Shown: one piece after another, positions 21,618-32,949 of the stretch
Layout: each line of letters begins with the position of its first letter
How positions within the stretch are numbered: the stretch's first letter is position 1
The notes under the pieces: generated by a model
Databases searched by the model: none
What the model was told of the DNA's origin: nothing
The model's input: only the letters and a program-made list of their open reading frames with translations
Position numbers and translations under genes: made by a program
Assembly (NCBI GenBank): GCA_950097015.1
Contig: CATNEN010000025.1
Span: forward strand, 8,792,501 to 8,856,500
Origin: Macrostomum hystrix
Lineage: Eukaryota > Platyhelminthes > Macrostomidae
DNA length: 64,000 nt
Direction: 5' to 3'

Positions 21618-21907
21618 TTCCCTCCAGCCGGGGCTAGAGGTACCCAGTTTGGCCGGAGGCCCTGGATGGGTCATCCAGCGCTGTTGCCCATTCTGTCCGG
21701 CTGCCCTAGGGTCAGCCTTGAACACTCGCGGGACGTGTACCCATGGGTCAGCTGACGGGACAGCGTTGGAGGGATTCCTGCCCACCCACCCACCTGTCTA
21801 ATTAACCTGGCTGCCCACATAACTGTCTAATTAACCTGGCTGCCCACATAACTGTCTAATTAACCTGATTTATCTATCTAATCAACTTAGCTACCCACCC
21901 ACTTACC

Positions 21908-22012
21908 TATCTACTTGCATACCTACCTGCCTGCTTACCTACCTACCTACCTACCTACCTACCTGCCTACCTACCTACCTACCTACCTACCTACCTACCT
22001 ACCCACCTACCC
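21908..22012. repeat. (CTAC)n microsatellite before the helicase exon
   Basis: About 25 CTAC/CTGC tetranucleotides in a pyrimidine-rich run ending at the splice acceptor CCCATCAG. It can act as the polypyrimidine tract of the intron into which the LINE inserted. Confidence 0.9.
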
Positions 22013-22017
22013 ATCAG

Positions 22018-22395
22018 GTGATTCTGGCCGGCGACCCGATGCAGCTCGGCCCAGTGGTCCAATCAACCTGGGCACTGAAGTTCGGCCTAGGCGAGTCCCT
22101 GCTCCACCGCCTCATAGAGACCTCGCCGGCCTACGCCCGACGTCCCGGTCGCTATCCGGACGACGGCTACGATCCCCTGCTGGTGACGAAACTGCTGGAG
22201 AACTACCGCAGCCATCCCGCACTGCTCACAGTCTACTCCGACCTGTTCTACCATTCCGAATTGATTCCGCGAGTGGATCCCGCGGCCGGCAATCGGTTCC
22301 TGACCTGGCCCAGCCTGCCGAATCCCCAAGTGCCGCTGCTATTTCACGGCGTCATCGGCGAGGACCGGCTCGAAGGAGCAGGCCCAGTCAAATAG
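22018..22395 (+). pseudogene. MOV10-family RNA helicase exon, isolated and 3'-truncated
   Basis: After an acceptor (CCCATCAG) the frame encodes the SF1 helicase segment of MOV10/MOV10L1/Armitage proteins: A-G-D-P-M-Q-L-G-P near the start (helicase motif III), S-L-L-H-R-L, a T-K-L-L-E-N-Y-R-S-H-P block (motif IV region), L-F-Y, and F-H-G-V-I-G-E-D-R-L-E-G. The next codons belong to repeat-2 (CCCAGTCAAATAG), which supplies the stop. The Walker A and DEAG exons are not seen upstream, so only a central piece of the ATPase is present. MOV10-family helicases act in RNA silencing and piRNA-based transposon control. Either the rest of the gene lies elsewhere or this is an exon fossil. Confidence 0.8.
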
Positions 22396-22552
22396 GGAAT
22401 TCGTTTTAACAACAAACCTATACCCTTACCTAAACCATAATTAACACTAAACCGAAACCGAAACCGAAACCTAACCCTAATGTTGTGACTGATTGTGTGA
22501 GTACACTTGCCCTGCGAGCAAACCTAGCGTGAGTGACCTTATACACAAAAAT
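22384..22552. repeat. Repeat-2 with telomere-like core, copy ii
   Basis: Same unit as at 4684, with the core reading ACCGAAACCGAAACC and CCTAACCCTAA. It abuts repeat-1 on the right and overlaps the truncated end of the helicase exon on the left, supplying its stop codon. Confidence 0.7.
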
Positions 22553-22555
22553 CGG

Positions 22556-23034
22556 GACTTCTAAAGCGATAGAAACGCTGTGGCTAAGAGTGTCGGCTTG
22601 ACTGTGGACAATGTCGAAGGCACTTTCTGAAGTCTGTTTGGTGGGCGCTTTTACTCATAATTTTTTATTGGCTAACAATTAATTAACAATTAATTAACAA
22701 TTAATTAACAATTAATAAATTAAGCGTTGCTTAATTTAGTTTTGCTTATAAAAACAAAAATGTTTTTACGATCGCTTATTGCCGGTTTGCGAAGGAAGGA
22801 AAACCGAAATTGTCATTTTTTCGTTTTTAGTTGAAATCTAAAATAATCGGTAATACATGCTGAAGAAGCAGAAGTGCCCCATTGTCAGTCGACCTTTCGA
22901 ACCCCCGCGCGTGCGCGTATCTAGCTTGTAATTGCGATCCCCGCGAGCCAGTTCCTGTATTCCCATGTTTTACTTCTCTGTTTAGTAGTAATTGGTGATG
23001 GAGCTAATGATATATTGATAAAGGTTCCCCAATT
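22556..23034 (+). repeat. Dispersed repeat-1, copy ii
   Basis: Matches copy i from AAAGCGATAGAAACGCTG to ATATTGATAAAGGTTCC, but lacks the first 60 bp and carries an insertion of four AATTAATTAAC units at 22677-22727. The BEL/Pao protease relic begins directly after it, which raises the possibility that repeat-1 is an LTR of that type of element. Confidence 0.8.
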
Positions 23035-23745
23035 AAGTTCATCACTTAAAAGACAGTCTACGTCTACGCTCAACGACTCAAATCCAGCGTCAGCTACTGG
23101 CTCCTCGGTCACGGCGTGTGCCACTCGAGATGAATGGAAAGTGTCCGATTCATCGACGAGCTTGTCCCACAGCTTTACAGCGACAATGTTTGTTAGTAGT
23201 AACCCATCTGTTGCCCTTCCTGTCGCCAAGGCTATTTCGCTCAGTACTGACGGTCAACGAGAACTTCTAGTCCGCGTCTTGTTGGACACGGCTAGCAATA
23301 GGTCATACATCAGGAAGGATGTGTGTGAACTCTGAAACATCGAGTCCGCCACAACTGAATCATTGACGGTGTCGACCTTTACAGGTATCAATACCACAAT
23401 TGCATCAGGTAGCGTCTCAGTCTCAATTCGAAAAATCGATTCACACTAAGTTCTGAAATTGCGTGCTAATTTTGTCAAAGAGATCTGCGAGCCTCAGCGC
23501 TCAGTCTTAGTGAACGAATTCCCTCACCTGAACGGCTTGGACTTAGCGGATCCGTACGACCCTCGTGATGCAAGCACCGATCTCAATCCTAATTGGCGCT
23601 GATCACTACTACGATATTGTCGGTGGTAATGTCGTTCGTGGGTGTGAGGGACCGGCGGCTGCGTCGTCCAATCTGGGATTCGTTCTCTGTGGACCAGTGA
23701 AACTTAAAGAGAAAATGTCTAGTCGCTCTAGTAGATTAAAAATTC
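23035..23745 (+). pseudogene. BEL/Pao retrotransposon aspartic protease region, degenerate
   Basis: Frames with several stops encode the protease-type region of Pao/BEL polyproteins (the DUF1758 group): V-L-L-D-T-A-S near 23276-23296 at the active-site position (a Gly-to-Ala variant of D-T-G-S), then L-N-G-L-D-L-A-D-P-Y, then I-L-I-G-A-D-H-Y-Y and G-F-V-L-C-G-P-V near 23585-23695. Stops after the first ORF and within the second make it non-functional. RT and integrase are missing; a satellite takes their place up to the putative LTR. Confidence 0.7.
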
Positions 23746-23839
23746 ATTCGCTTATCCACTCTCTTATCCGAGTTCCACTGGTATTCGTATTAATTCATTT
23801 CGCCTTTGGTGTTGGTATATTTTTCACATAATCTCCATT

Positions 23840-25838
23840 ATCTCACATTAATCTCTGCATTAATATCTGCATTAATTGCATTCTCTGCATTAATTGCATT
23901 CTTTGCATTAATCTCTGCATTAATTGCATTCTCTGCATTAATCTCTGCATTAATCTCTGCATTAATCTCTGCATTAATCTCTGCATTAATTGCATTCTTT
24001 GCATTAATCTCTGCATTAATTGCATTCTCTGCATTAATCTCTGCATTAATCTCTGCATTAATCTCTGCATTAATCTCTGCATTAATATCTGCATTAATTG
24101 CATCCTTTGCATTAATCTCTGCATTAATCTCTGCATTAATTGCATTCTCTGCATTAATATCTGCATTAATCTCTGCATTAATCTCTGCATTAATTGCATT
24201 CTCTGCATTAATCTCTGCATTAATCTCTGCATTAATTGCATTCTCTGCATTAATCTCTGCATTAATCTCTGCATTAATTGCATTCTCTGCATTAATCTCT
24301 GCATTAATCTCTGCATTAATCTCTGCATTAATTGCATTCTCTGCATTAATATCTGCATTAATTGCATTCTCTGCATTAATCTCTGCATTAATCTCTGCAT
24401 TAATTGCATTCTCTGCATTAATATCTGCATTAATTGCATTCTCTGCATTAATATCTGCATTAATTGCATTCTCTGCATTAATCTCTGCATTAATCTCTGC
24501 ATTAATTGCATTCTCTGCATTAATCTCTGCATTAATCTCTGCATTAATCTCTGCATTAATTGCATTCTCTGCATTAATCTCTGCATTAATCTCTGCATTA
24601 ATCTCTGCATTAATCTCTGCATTAATTGCATTCTCTGCATTAATCTCTGCATTAATTGCATTCTCTGCATTAATCTCTGCATTAATTGCACTCTTTGCAT
24701 TAATCTCTGCATTAATTGCACTCTCTGCATTAATCTCTGCATTAATCTCTGCATTAATATCTGCATTAATTGCATTCTCTGCATTAATCTCTGCATTAAT
24801 TGCATTCTCTGCATTAATCTCTGCATTAATCTCTGCATTAATATCTGCATTAATTGCATTCTTTGTATTAATCTCTGCATTAATCTCTGCATTAATTGCA
24901 TTCTCTGCATTAATCTCTTCATTAATTGCATTCTCTGCATTAATCTCTGCATTAATCTCTGCATTAATTGCACTCTCTGCATTAATCTCTGCATTAATAT
25001 CTGCATTAATTGCATTCTTTGCATTAATCTCTGCATTAATCTCTGCATTAATTGCATTCTCTGCATTAATCTCTGCATTAATCTCTGCATTAATTGCACT
25101 CTCTGCATTAATCTCTGCATTAATATCTGCATTAATCTCTGCATTAATCTCTGCATTAATCTCTGCATCAATTGCATTCTCTGCATTAATCTCTGCATTA
25201 ATCTCTGCATTAATCTCTGCATTAATCTCTGCATTAATCTCTGCATTAATCTCTGCATTAATCTCTGCATTAATCTCTGCATTAATTGCACTCTTTGCAT
25301 TAATCTCTGCATTAATTGCATTCTCTGCATTAATCTCTGCATTAATTGCATTCTCTGCATTAATCTCTGCATTAATTGCATTCTCTGCATTAATCTCTGC
25401 ATTAATTGCATTCTCTGCATTAATGTCTGCATTAATTGCATTCTCTGCATTAATCTCTGCATTAATTGCATTCTCTGCATTAATCTCTGCATTAATTGCA
25501 TTCTCTGCATTAATCTCTGCATTAATTGCATTCTCTGCATTAATCTCTGCATTAATTGCATTCTCTGCATTAATCTCTGCATTAATTGCATTCTCTGCAT
25601 TAATCTCTGCATTAATTGCATTCTCTGCATTAATCTCTGCATTAATTGCATTCTCTGCATTAATCTCTGCATTAATTGCATTCTCTGCATTAATCTCTGC
25701 ATTAATTGCATTCTCTGCATTAATCTCTGCATTAATTGCATTCTCTGCATTAATCTCTGCATTAATCTCTGCATTAATTGCATTCTCTGCATTAATCTCT
25801 GCATTAATTGCATTCTCTGCATTAATCTCTGCATTAAA
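23840..25838. repeat. AT-rich satellite of 12- and 18-bp modules, about 2.0 kb
   Basis: Built from ATTAATCTCTGC (12 bp) and ATTAATTGCATTCTCTGC (18 bp). The left part mixes the modules irregularly; the right part (about 25300-25760) is a regular 30-bp alternation, so it was amplified most recently. All module lengths are multiples of six, so three ORFs of more than 650 residues remain open on both strands; they are low-complexity artefacts. The equivalent array at 48584 is about 0.75 kb. Confidence 0.95.
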
Positions 25839-26010
25839 AATAAAAACTACAATTAATATCTTCAAACTGTCATCCATGTTTTTGAGCTACATCTCTTTTT
25901 TATAAATGCTTCTGAAGTTAAATTGCGTTTAGCGACTCGTAATTATCCCAATTAACTTTCCCAACCCCTGTCATGCCTTCTAAATGATTTCATAAAAAAT
26001 GGCTTCGATT

Positions 26011-27533
26011 TTTGGGGGAGTGTCGTGAAATCACGAGTTATTATTAACCAATCCTGTTCACTGTACACCCTTGTGGTAATCTCCTTTTCTAACCCCGGTT
26101 ATTTGCCAGCTCAGCTCCACTCTTTGATCTCTATTATTGATTTTCCCCCGTGTCCCTTTACACTCTGACCCCTCCAGTCTAGCGTCTGCACCCATCATGT
26201 CTCTCCCTCTGCGCTCGTTATCGTGTGTACACCCTAGGGTTTTCATACCCTCATTTGTCTCTCCTCGCTGTAGACCCCATCTGTCGCTTGTCCTTAAATT
26301 AAATCGGTCACGGAACTCAGATCCAAGATTTATTGTGGAAACGTTAAACGTTCTTCACTGGAATTCTTCTTCAGGAATTCTTCGCTGGAAGAGTCCGTGG
26401 TAGTTAAAAGCGGAAATTTTTTTCCTAATGTAGTGTCAGCTTGTTTGCCCTTCTATCTCCCCGTGTTATTATTCAGTACTTATTTTTAGACACGTGTTTT
26501 TTGCTAAAAGTCACCCACGCCAAGCCGGGCGGACCAGCCGGGGGAACGGACGCCCACCACCCCGCGAGCGCTACCCCTGGGCTACAGTCCCGGCCAATCA
26601 GCGAGCGACCCGGCCTCACTACCTGTCTACCCTCGGCAAGAAGCTACCCCGGGGCTCAGAACGGCGGTTGCAAGTCTACTGTGATTTGTCGCCTTGGCTA
26701 CAGCCAGGCATCCACCTCGCCGATCGACCTAATTTGGGGTTAAAATGACTCTATAAAAGGAAGCGTGTTTTTGCAGTGACTTTTATCGTTCTCCGCAATT
26801 CGCCTCACACTGTGAGAAGCACGTGCAAACCAGTCCACTTTGTTTTGTCTCTCCCCGCCCGACCACGCTCCGCTTGTTCAGTTAGGTAGCTTTCGGCGCT
26901 ACGCGTCTTGAGAGTGCGCCGCTGACAAGGGTGGTCTAGATAGGCGCTTGTTGTCGAAGTCAGTACGTGCTCTCTTCGGAGACTCCGCCGTCACACAGAA
27001 GGAGTGCCAACCGATAGGATCTGTCGGGGCAGCGCTGAAAGCAGAGACAACCGGAGCCTCTCGGGAAGAGTAGGGCGCTGATTAGGCCAGTTTAAGTAAA
27101 ATTGTTATATCCAAATTGTTAGACTAAACTTGCTTTTCACTGTGAGCGCGCTATAATTTATTTCCGTGTGAACATCCTTATTCTGTCAATGGAACTTTTA
27201 AATCAAGTAAACGAGATTAAAATCAATTCCTGCTCTTATCTGGAATCTTAGCGAGTCACAACAGATTAAATCACTCACAATCAATTTATTCGAGTCTTCG
27301 CGTTCATACTGTGTTATTCTTTTTCATTGGGAGTTTCGCCGGGCCGGGAGGAACACGCGGGTCCCATCGCTTATCTATTCCGCTTCGCTCGCTACCGCAG
27401 TCTCTATAAACGCTATATAATTCCAGATTCCCTGCTGCTATTGAAACCATTGGTAGGACACCGACCCCGGTGAATAGTCGCTAGCTTTAAATTCCTCACG
27501 CTCCAGCTAGGACATTCATTTTATTACACTAAC
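26011..27533 (+). mobile_element. Putative LTR following a polypurine tract
   Basis: TTTTTGGGGGAG (to 26020) looks like a polypurine tract, followed by TGTCGTGAAATCACGAG, a plausible LTR start. A TATA box (CTATAAAAGG) is at 26751-26760 with G/C-rich transcript-start-like sequence after it. With the protease relic at 23035 it may be the 3' LTR of the same BEL/Pao element. The right end is not fixed: TATTACA near 27533 is one candidate, and the length of about 1.5 kb would be long for an LTR. Confidence 0.45.
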
Positions 27534-29580
27534 GAATTTTAAATGAATAGAGATGATAAACTTAGGGATTTGACTAAATCAATGAAGTATGTAACAAGAA
27601 GAAAAATCTAAAGCCTGCGGACTGGTCGCTGACTAGCTATTGTAATTTGTAACAGAGTATGATGAGCTGACATTAATAATTGTATTCAGAAATGGACTAC
27701 AAGTCAAAAAACTAAAAAAATACCCAGCGGGAAAGCCTACCTCGAATCTAGCTGAATGTAACTCTAGTTTTTAGGATAGGTTTGAATTTTCTTTTTAGTG
27801 CACCAAAGATGCTTTTTGCATCAAAATCATGCACCAAAAAAAATCGTCCAGTTTCAGAAAAATCGGCCAAACAAAAGTTTAACTTAAAATAGCAAGAATA
27901 AGTCTAGTTATATATTCTAGCTATATAGTGTCTGTCGTTTTTCGAGAAAAAAAAATTTTGTTTTAAAATATTTTCATAGCACAGAATAACAAAACTTTAC
28001 AATTATATATTTGTTCTTACGCGAAACAAAGTCTGGGTTGTAAAATAGCAATCTCTTAATTAAGTATGATAATAAAAAAGAAAAAAGTGAAACGTCTTAC
28101 CATTGGTACAGTTCATTTTTTAACTTTTCTTGTGTTCTCGCGCGCCGACTAACTAGCAAGCCTACATTTTATACTATAGATTTGACTGGTTCCTACGTCT
28201 CGCTTTTTTTGGTGGAAATTACCAAGGTACGGAAATGTTAAAACCTCTATCAGAACGTTTACAACTCTTATGTGTTTCTTTCTCATTTTGAACTTTTTAT
28301 TATTACTTATTTCGATACAGCAATTATGTACAATATAATGTTGTAGGTATTGCTAATGTAGCTATTTAGCTGGTCAATCAAAGCACTTTGCTGAGTTTTT
28401 TTAATCAAAATATACATTTCAACTTGCTAAGGTTTGCTAAGGTAATAGACAAATCAACGAAAATATACAAATCAGTTCCTTTAAAAGTATTTCGAGTTAG
28501 TGGCGTGACATTTTTTAAAGAAATGTTTATTTAAATTGAACTATTTTAAGAAAATATATTATAAATTGTATTAGGAATTTAAGGGATACGTTGCTGTCTT
28601 AAAAAACTATCCTAATTGCATGCAATGCAGAAGATGTTGAACTATTTAGATCCCCATTTTACCTTACAATATGTGATTGTTGTTTTTTACATCTTGTGAT
28701 ATGATTTTGTTAGTATGCTAAAAGTTTTTTTTAACTCTTTTTAGTTTTCTACTTGGCAATTTTAAACAGCCCGTGCTGTTTTACACCTTCTTGTAAAATC
28801 TTGATATCTTATGAAACTTTGCTGAAATTCAAAAGCTGAAGGAGCAAGCTATTGAAAATGTAATTCTTATCTATCATTGTTTTTTATTCACCGACTGGAA
28901 TTACCTGGGTGGGACATCGGTTTTGGACCATATTAGAAGTGGAGGTGTCTATTTTATGCACCTGTTGTTTTCTGCGGTTGAGTCTTATGAAAGGCAATAT
29001 TTACTCGATTCTTAAATACCTTGTATGATTGTGGCTGTTTTAGTCTTTTGCAGCTGCTTTAAGAATACTTTATTATTGCTTTTGTATGACAGTTCTTCGT
29101 GAGTCACGTTAATCATCTATCTATTTTCTAACATAGGTATTGTACTTGATTTTTTATTAACCTCATTTAACCTCATGGCGTCTTGTATCCAGCTATGTGC
29201 AATTTTCTAAGTAATTTTTGTGTATTCTAGTCATATTTATCTAAGTCACTTTGATAAATGTGGGACTGTTTTATGTGGGACTTCATTTTATCTATTCAAA
29301 AAACATCTGAAAAATGTCCTTTTGCACAAACATCTTTGCAATCATTTGTATTGATGTTCATTTTTATCTGCTTATTTGTGAAAGTATAGTATATAAAGTA
29401 TAGTTAATATGAGTACCAATACTGTTGCGTTTTATTGAGTGGATTTGCTTGTTGTTATTAAAAAAATCGAAGTAGGCTTACTAGGAGCAATACAAGATGT
29501 ACTTTTATGAGGCACAAACTTTTGCATCCTAACATCATAAATCTAATTCTTTAACTCTGTTTCAGAACTGAAAGCTTAAC
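27534..29580. other. No gene seen; AT-rich upstream region of the surface-protein gene
   Basis: Two kilobases of AT-rich sequence with many stops in every frame. A pyrimidine-rich tract and AG (CTCTGTTTCAG, ending 29566) sit just before the signal-peptide ATG at 29581, so the first coding exon has an upstream splice acceptor and the 5' UTR is itself spliced or trans-spliced. Confidence 0.5.
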
Positions 29581-32131
29581 ATGACTACAAAACTGAGCTC
29601 ATTAATCGTTATTTCTCTGCTGCTGATCGGTAAGTTAAGTGGCTTGTTCGTTGAGGTTACATAATGATATTGATTATTAATTATATTCGCTGATTACACT
29701 TGCCCGTTGGGGCTACATGTGCAACACAGCACAGCCGTAGCTATTGCGCGGCTCATCTGAAGGCAGCATGCAGCTGTTCAGTCCATGGACCGGGGGCCAC
29801 ACCTACCCTCATTACCAGCTAGTACCCGTTTTACAGCTGGGTGAACTGAAGCAATGCTGAGTGAGTTGTCCTGCTAGTGGACACGAATTGTGCCAGCGAA
29901 GGCCGAATCGAACCCCCGACCGTCAAGTCGATTAGTTTGAGAAAACCACTAGACTACAAACCTGATTTCATATAATTTTATTAAAAATCTGTACTATTAA
30001 TTATTTATTAAACATTGTCAGATACTGCCAGGTCTGCGGTTTGGCACTGCATACACAACGTACGCCACGAAGACTTCGTCAAAATCGGAGGACATCAACG
30101 CGATTAGGGTGAGTAGTATGTTGCAAACGGCCTTTATCGACCAGAAGATAAGAAATCCTTAGATTAAAGGATACTTATGTACTGAGTACGTAAGCGATGC
30201 CTTAAGAATAGCCAAGTAGGCGAGTTTTATAAGCACCCAGTTGTGTCAGATTTGCAGCCAATAACAATAGACTGCGCTTCCAAAGGCTGTGTGCCTGTAC
30301 GTGGACTGAGGAGGCCGCGACTCCCCACAAAAGTTTTTATCCGAGCTAATGCTGGCACTAGTTATATAGATGGCTGAATGTGAAGAAAATGCTATTTAAA
30401 CGACTTGCTCAACCCCCAAGACACATTTAGCTTCTATTCGTGCGGTTCTATCCAGTCAGCTGCAAGGAGCCAGGATAAAATAAAGCTGCGTCTGCTGTTT
30501 CAGGTGATAACGTATGTCCGAGGCGATCCGGGCTATAGGAAGAACCTGGAGTGCAGGTATCTTCTGAGAGTGATCAACTATGACCAGCCCAGACAGATGT
30601 ACATTGACGTGCCCGTGGTGGACTTTGACAACAATACTGACCCGTTTTGCAACAAAACCGACGTGTTCAGCTTCTGGCATAAGTACAACGAGAGTGAGTG
30701 GCTTGGCTTAAGACAAAAGTTTCCTCTAAGTTTCCTCTCAACCCTCGACAATTCAACACTCCTATCAAGGAGAAATCGTTTATAGTAATTCAACTAAAAC
30801 TCCGAGTCACAGTAATTTCGTCGGCTTTCGATGCAAATTAAAACTCTAACGTGGAAGTACAAGCAGGCAATGTGTGACTTTTTATTAAGGAAAATGTGGT
30901 GCTTTCGTTTTGGCTTTACGAGTGTAATTTTATTACTCTATAAATATTGCGAACATCTCTGTTTAATTTTTATTGAGTATTCACAACAGCTGCTATCAGC
31001 CGACTGCACACATTTCAGCTGCTTGGCGGCGGGAGTCCTGGTGCAGTGAATCGTCCGTGTCACGCAGTTTCCAATTCTTGCCGTTTAGACGGCAAATAAT
31101 CAACTTGTGGGACTCGTGAGTAGCACTGCAGCTTCTTACTGAGCTCTCTTATGAGAATGCGAGTTGAGACCCTGCTGCTTCACTACCCACTTCACTCTGC
31201 AGGTCGTACTACCTGACTGCGGAATTCCAGTCTGACAATGAGCAAGTCCGCTCCGATGCCAAGGGATTGCAGATGAATGTGCAGGTGCTGGGCAGAAATT
31301 GCCACAGGAACATGCTGTATCTCGATAACTACTGCTACCTGGTCACTCCTGAGAATGTGTCGCCAGCTCAATCCAATCAGGTTGGAAAACTCTTACTCGG
31401 CAACTTTTTCACTGTCCGAAACGCCTCTTCTGGCCGGGATATCTTAGACTTTCTGCGCAGATTCTCTGAGAGAAGTACGCATTTCTTTTTCGAATTTCTG
31501 ATGAGGATATTTTTGCTCAATTGTGCTCAATCTTGTCACCTCTTTGCGCTTCCCTCAGACAAAGCCAGGAAAGACGAGTATCCTTACGAGTCGCCACTGG
31601 CCCTGACTAATCTCAGACTGTGGACCGGCTACTTTGTGAACGAATACTCCTTCAGCGAGGAGGACCCGGTCATGTTTTACTCAGATCCGATAGACGACTG
31701 CATTGTCAAGCAAGTGAAAGTGTGAGTGCTGCTTCTCTATCCTGATTCTAGTCTAAAGGATATTGTAAATATCATATGGTTTAGAATGTCAATCATTCGA
31801 TTTCAGGACTCGTGAGATTTTGACCGGCTGTAATAAAAACCCAGCGCCTGTAGCCCTTAATTGGCTTAGCAACGGCAGCGTGCATTTTTCCTGTGTGCCA
31901 GGCAACGATTCGATGCCAGCTCTGATCCAGTTCAGCCAGATTCCTAAAACCAAGGGCGACCTGCACCCGCAGCTGTTCCGCACCTGCGACATCGCGCCGC
32001 CAACAACGACTACGACTCCGGAACCAACGACAACTACAGCGCCGCCACCAATCAGAGCAGTGCCGTCAGCGGCAATACTATCATTATTATTGATTTTGTT
32101 GTTGCCCTTGTTATCATCGTGGCTATTGTGA
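29581..32131 (+). pseudogene. Surface-protein gene copy 2, frameshifted in exon 2
   Basis: Exons are 29581-29629 (signal peptide MTTKLSSLIVISLLLI), 30022-30108, 30504 to about 30697, 31203-31474, 31559-31721 and 31807-32131. Exon 2 reads ATCGGAGGACATC where copy 3 has ATCGGAGACATC; the extra G brings an early stop, so this copy cannot make the full protein unless the base is a sequencing error. Otherwise it matches copy 3: Cys-containing ectodomain, one 15-residue Pro/Thr unit and a hydrophobic GPI-like C-terminus. The shifted frame with a TM-like end is also present (TAG at 32194-32196). Confidence 0.7.
29690..29965 (-). mobile_element. SINE (Nin/DC-like), degraded, in intron 1
   Basis: Diverged copy of the SINE at 5184. 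The box B region reads CGAATCGAACCCCC on the plus strand and the core ACAGCTGGGTGAACTGAAGC is kept, but the box A to anticodon part has several changes and deletions, so it is an old insertion. A further partial relic with the same opening order (GTGTCAGATTTGCAGCC...GGCTGTGTGCCTGTACG) follows at about 30238-30370 in intron 2. Confidence 0.7.
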
Positions 32132-32204
32132 TCGGTGTCGTTGTCTACTTTTGTCGTCAAAGAGGACAGCAGCCGCCATCAACTAATGGGGACTAGCCGC
32201 CACT

Positions 32205-32740
32205 GCAGGGTAATCAGAAGGTGAAAAAAGCCAGAAGCCGCTACTGGGGACGAACACTCGGGATTTCAAAAGCGATAGAAACGCTGTGGCTAAGAGTGTC
32301 GGCTTGACTGTGGACAATGTCGAAGGCACTTTCTGAAGTCTGTTTGGTGGGCGCTTTTACTCATAATTTTGCATTGGCTAACAGCGTTGCTTAATTTAAT
32401 TTTGTTTTTAAAGACAGAAATGTTTTTACGATCGCTTATTCACGGTCTGCGAAGGAAGAAAAACCGGAATTGTCATTTTTCTGTTTTCATTTGAAATCGA
32501 AAATAATCTGTAATGCATGCTGAAGAAGCAGAATTCATGCTCATCACCGAATCACTTTTTTAATTTTTTCCTAGAAAGAAGCTGCATTCATGCACTTTTG
32601 TGTGGTCGCATGTGAAGCCTTGTATAAACACAAGTAAACTTGATGTGCCGCACCACATTGCTATTTGATTTAGCTGGCTACCTGCCTCCCTACCTGCCCC
32701 ATTGTCAGTCGACCTTCGAACCCCCGCGCGTGCGCGTTTC
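32205..32740 (+). repeat. Dispersed repeat-1, copy iii, interrupted
   Basis: Matches copy i to GCATGCTGAAGAAGCAGAA (32531), is interrupted by about 165 bp (32532-32697) without similarity elsewhere in the window outside the D' copy, then resumes with CCCATTGTCAGTCGACC and CCCCCGCGCGTGCGCG. It marks the left border of block D. Confidence 0.7.
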
Positions 32741-32949
32741 TCAGTCCCCAAACGAGGCCTGAGAATTAGTTCTCAGTCCTGCTTAATTTTTATTTTACAA
32801 ATTCGAATTAACACAACGTACTCAACAGAAAGTTCAAATAGCAGCGCCTATAGCGTCAACTTATATAGTGGTCGTAAATCACTCAAATATATGATTTCAA
32901 CGGCGTTGGTGTTACCATTTATCTTGAGCTTAATTTTCTTGGCCAGATT

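Larger units (their letters stand above)
15764..21867 (-). mobile_element. Full-length I/R1-type LINE with 89-bp target duplication
   Basis: The element body is 15853-21778 (5926 bp) on the minus strand: a 5' UTR of about 520 bp, ORF1, ORF2 and a 3' UTR of about 127 bp ending in a TCAAGTAAG-type tail. Identical 89-bp sequences flank it at 15764-15852 and 21779-21867, starting TGCCCACCCACCC and containing a 29-bp minisatellite unit (CTGTCTAATTAACCTGG...). Since the target was a minisatellite next to (CTAC)n, unequal exchange could have lengthened the flanks, but the exact match at both ends reads as one long target duplication. High GC sets it apart from the host sequence. Both ORFs are intact, so this copy could be active. 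Confidence 0.9.

Noticed and set aside
23806-25905. ORFs of 663-699 residues on both strands over the satellite
   Set aside because: Six-base phased repeats without stops keep frames open; the composition is trivial (Ile/Ser/Ala/Leu, Asn/Ala/Glu or Met/Gln/Arg/Leu).
26137-26743. Small ORFs of 84-100 residues in the putative LTR
   Set aside because: They overlap in several frames in GC-rich LTR-like sequence and have no recognisable features.
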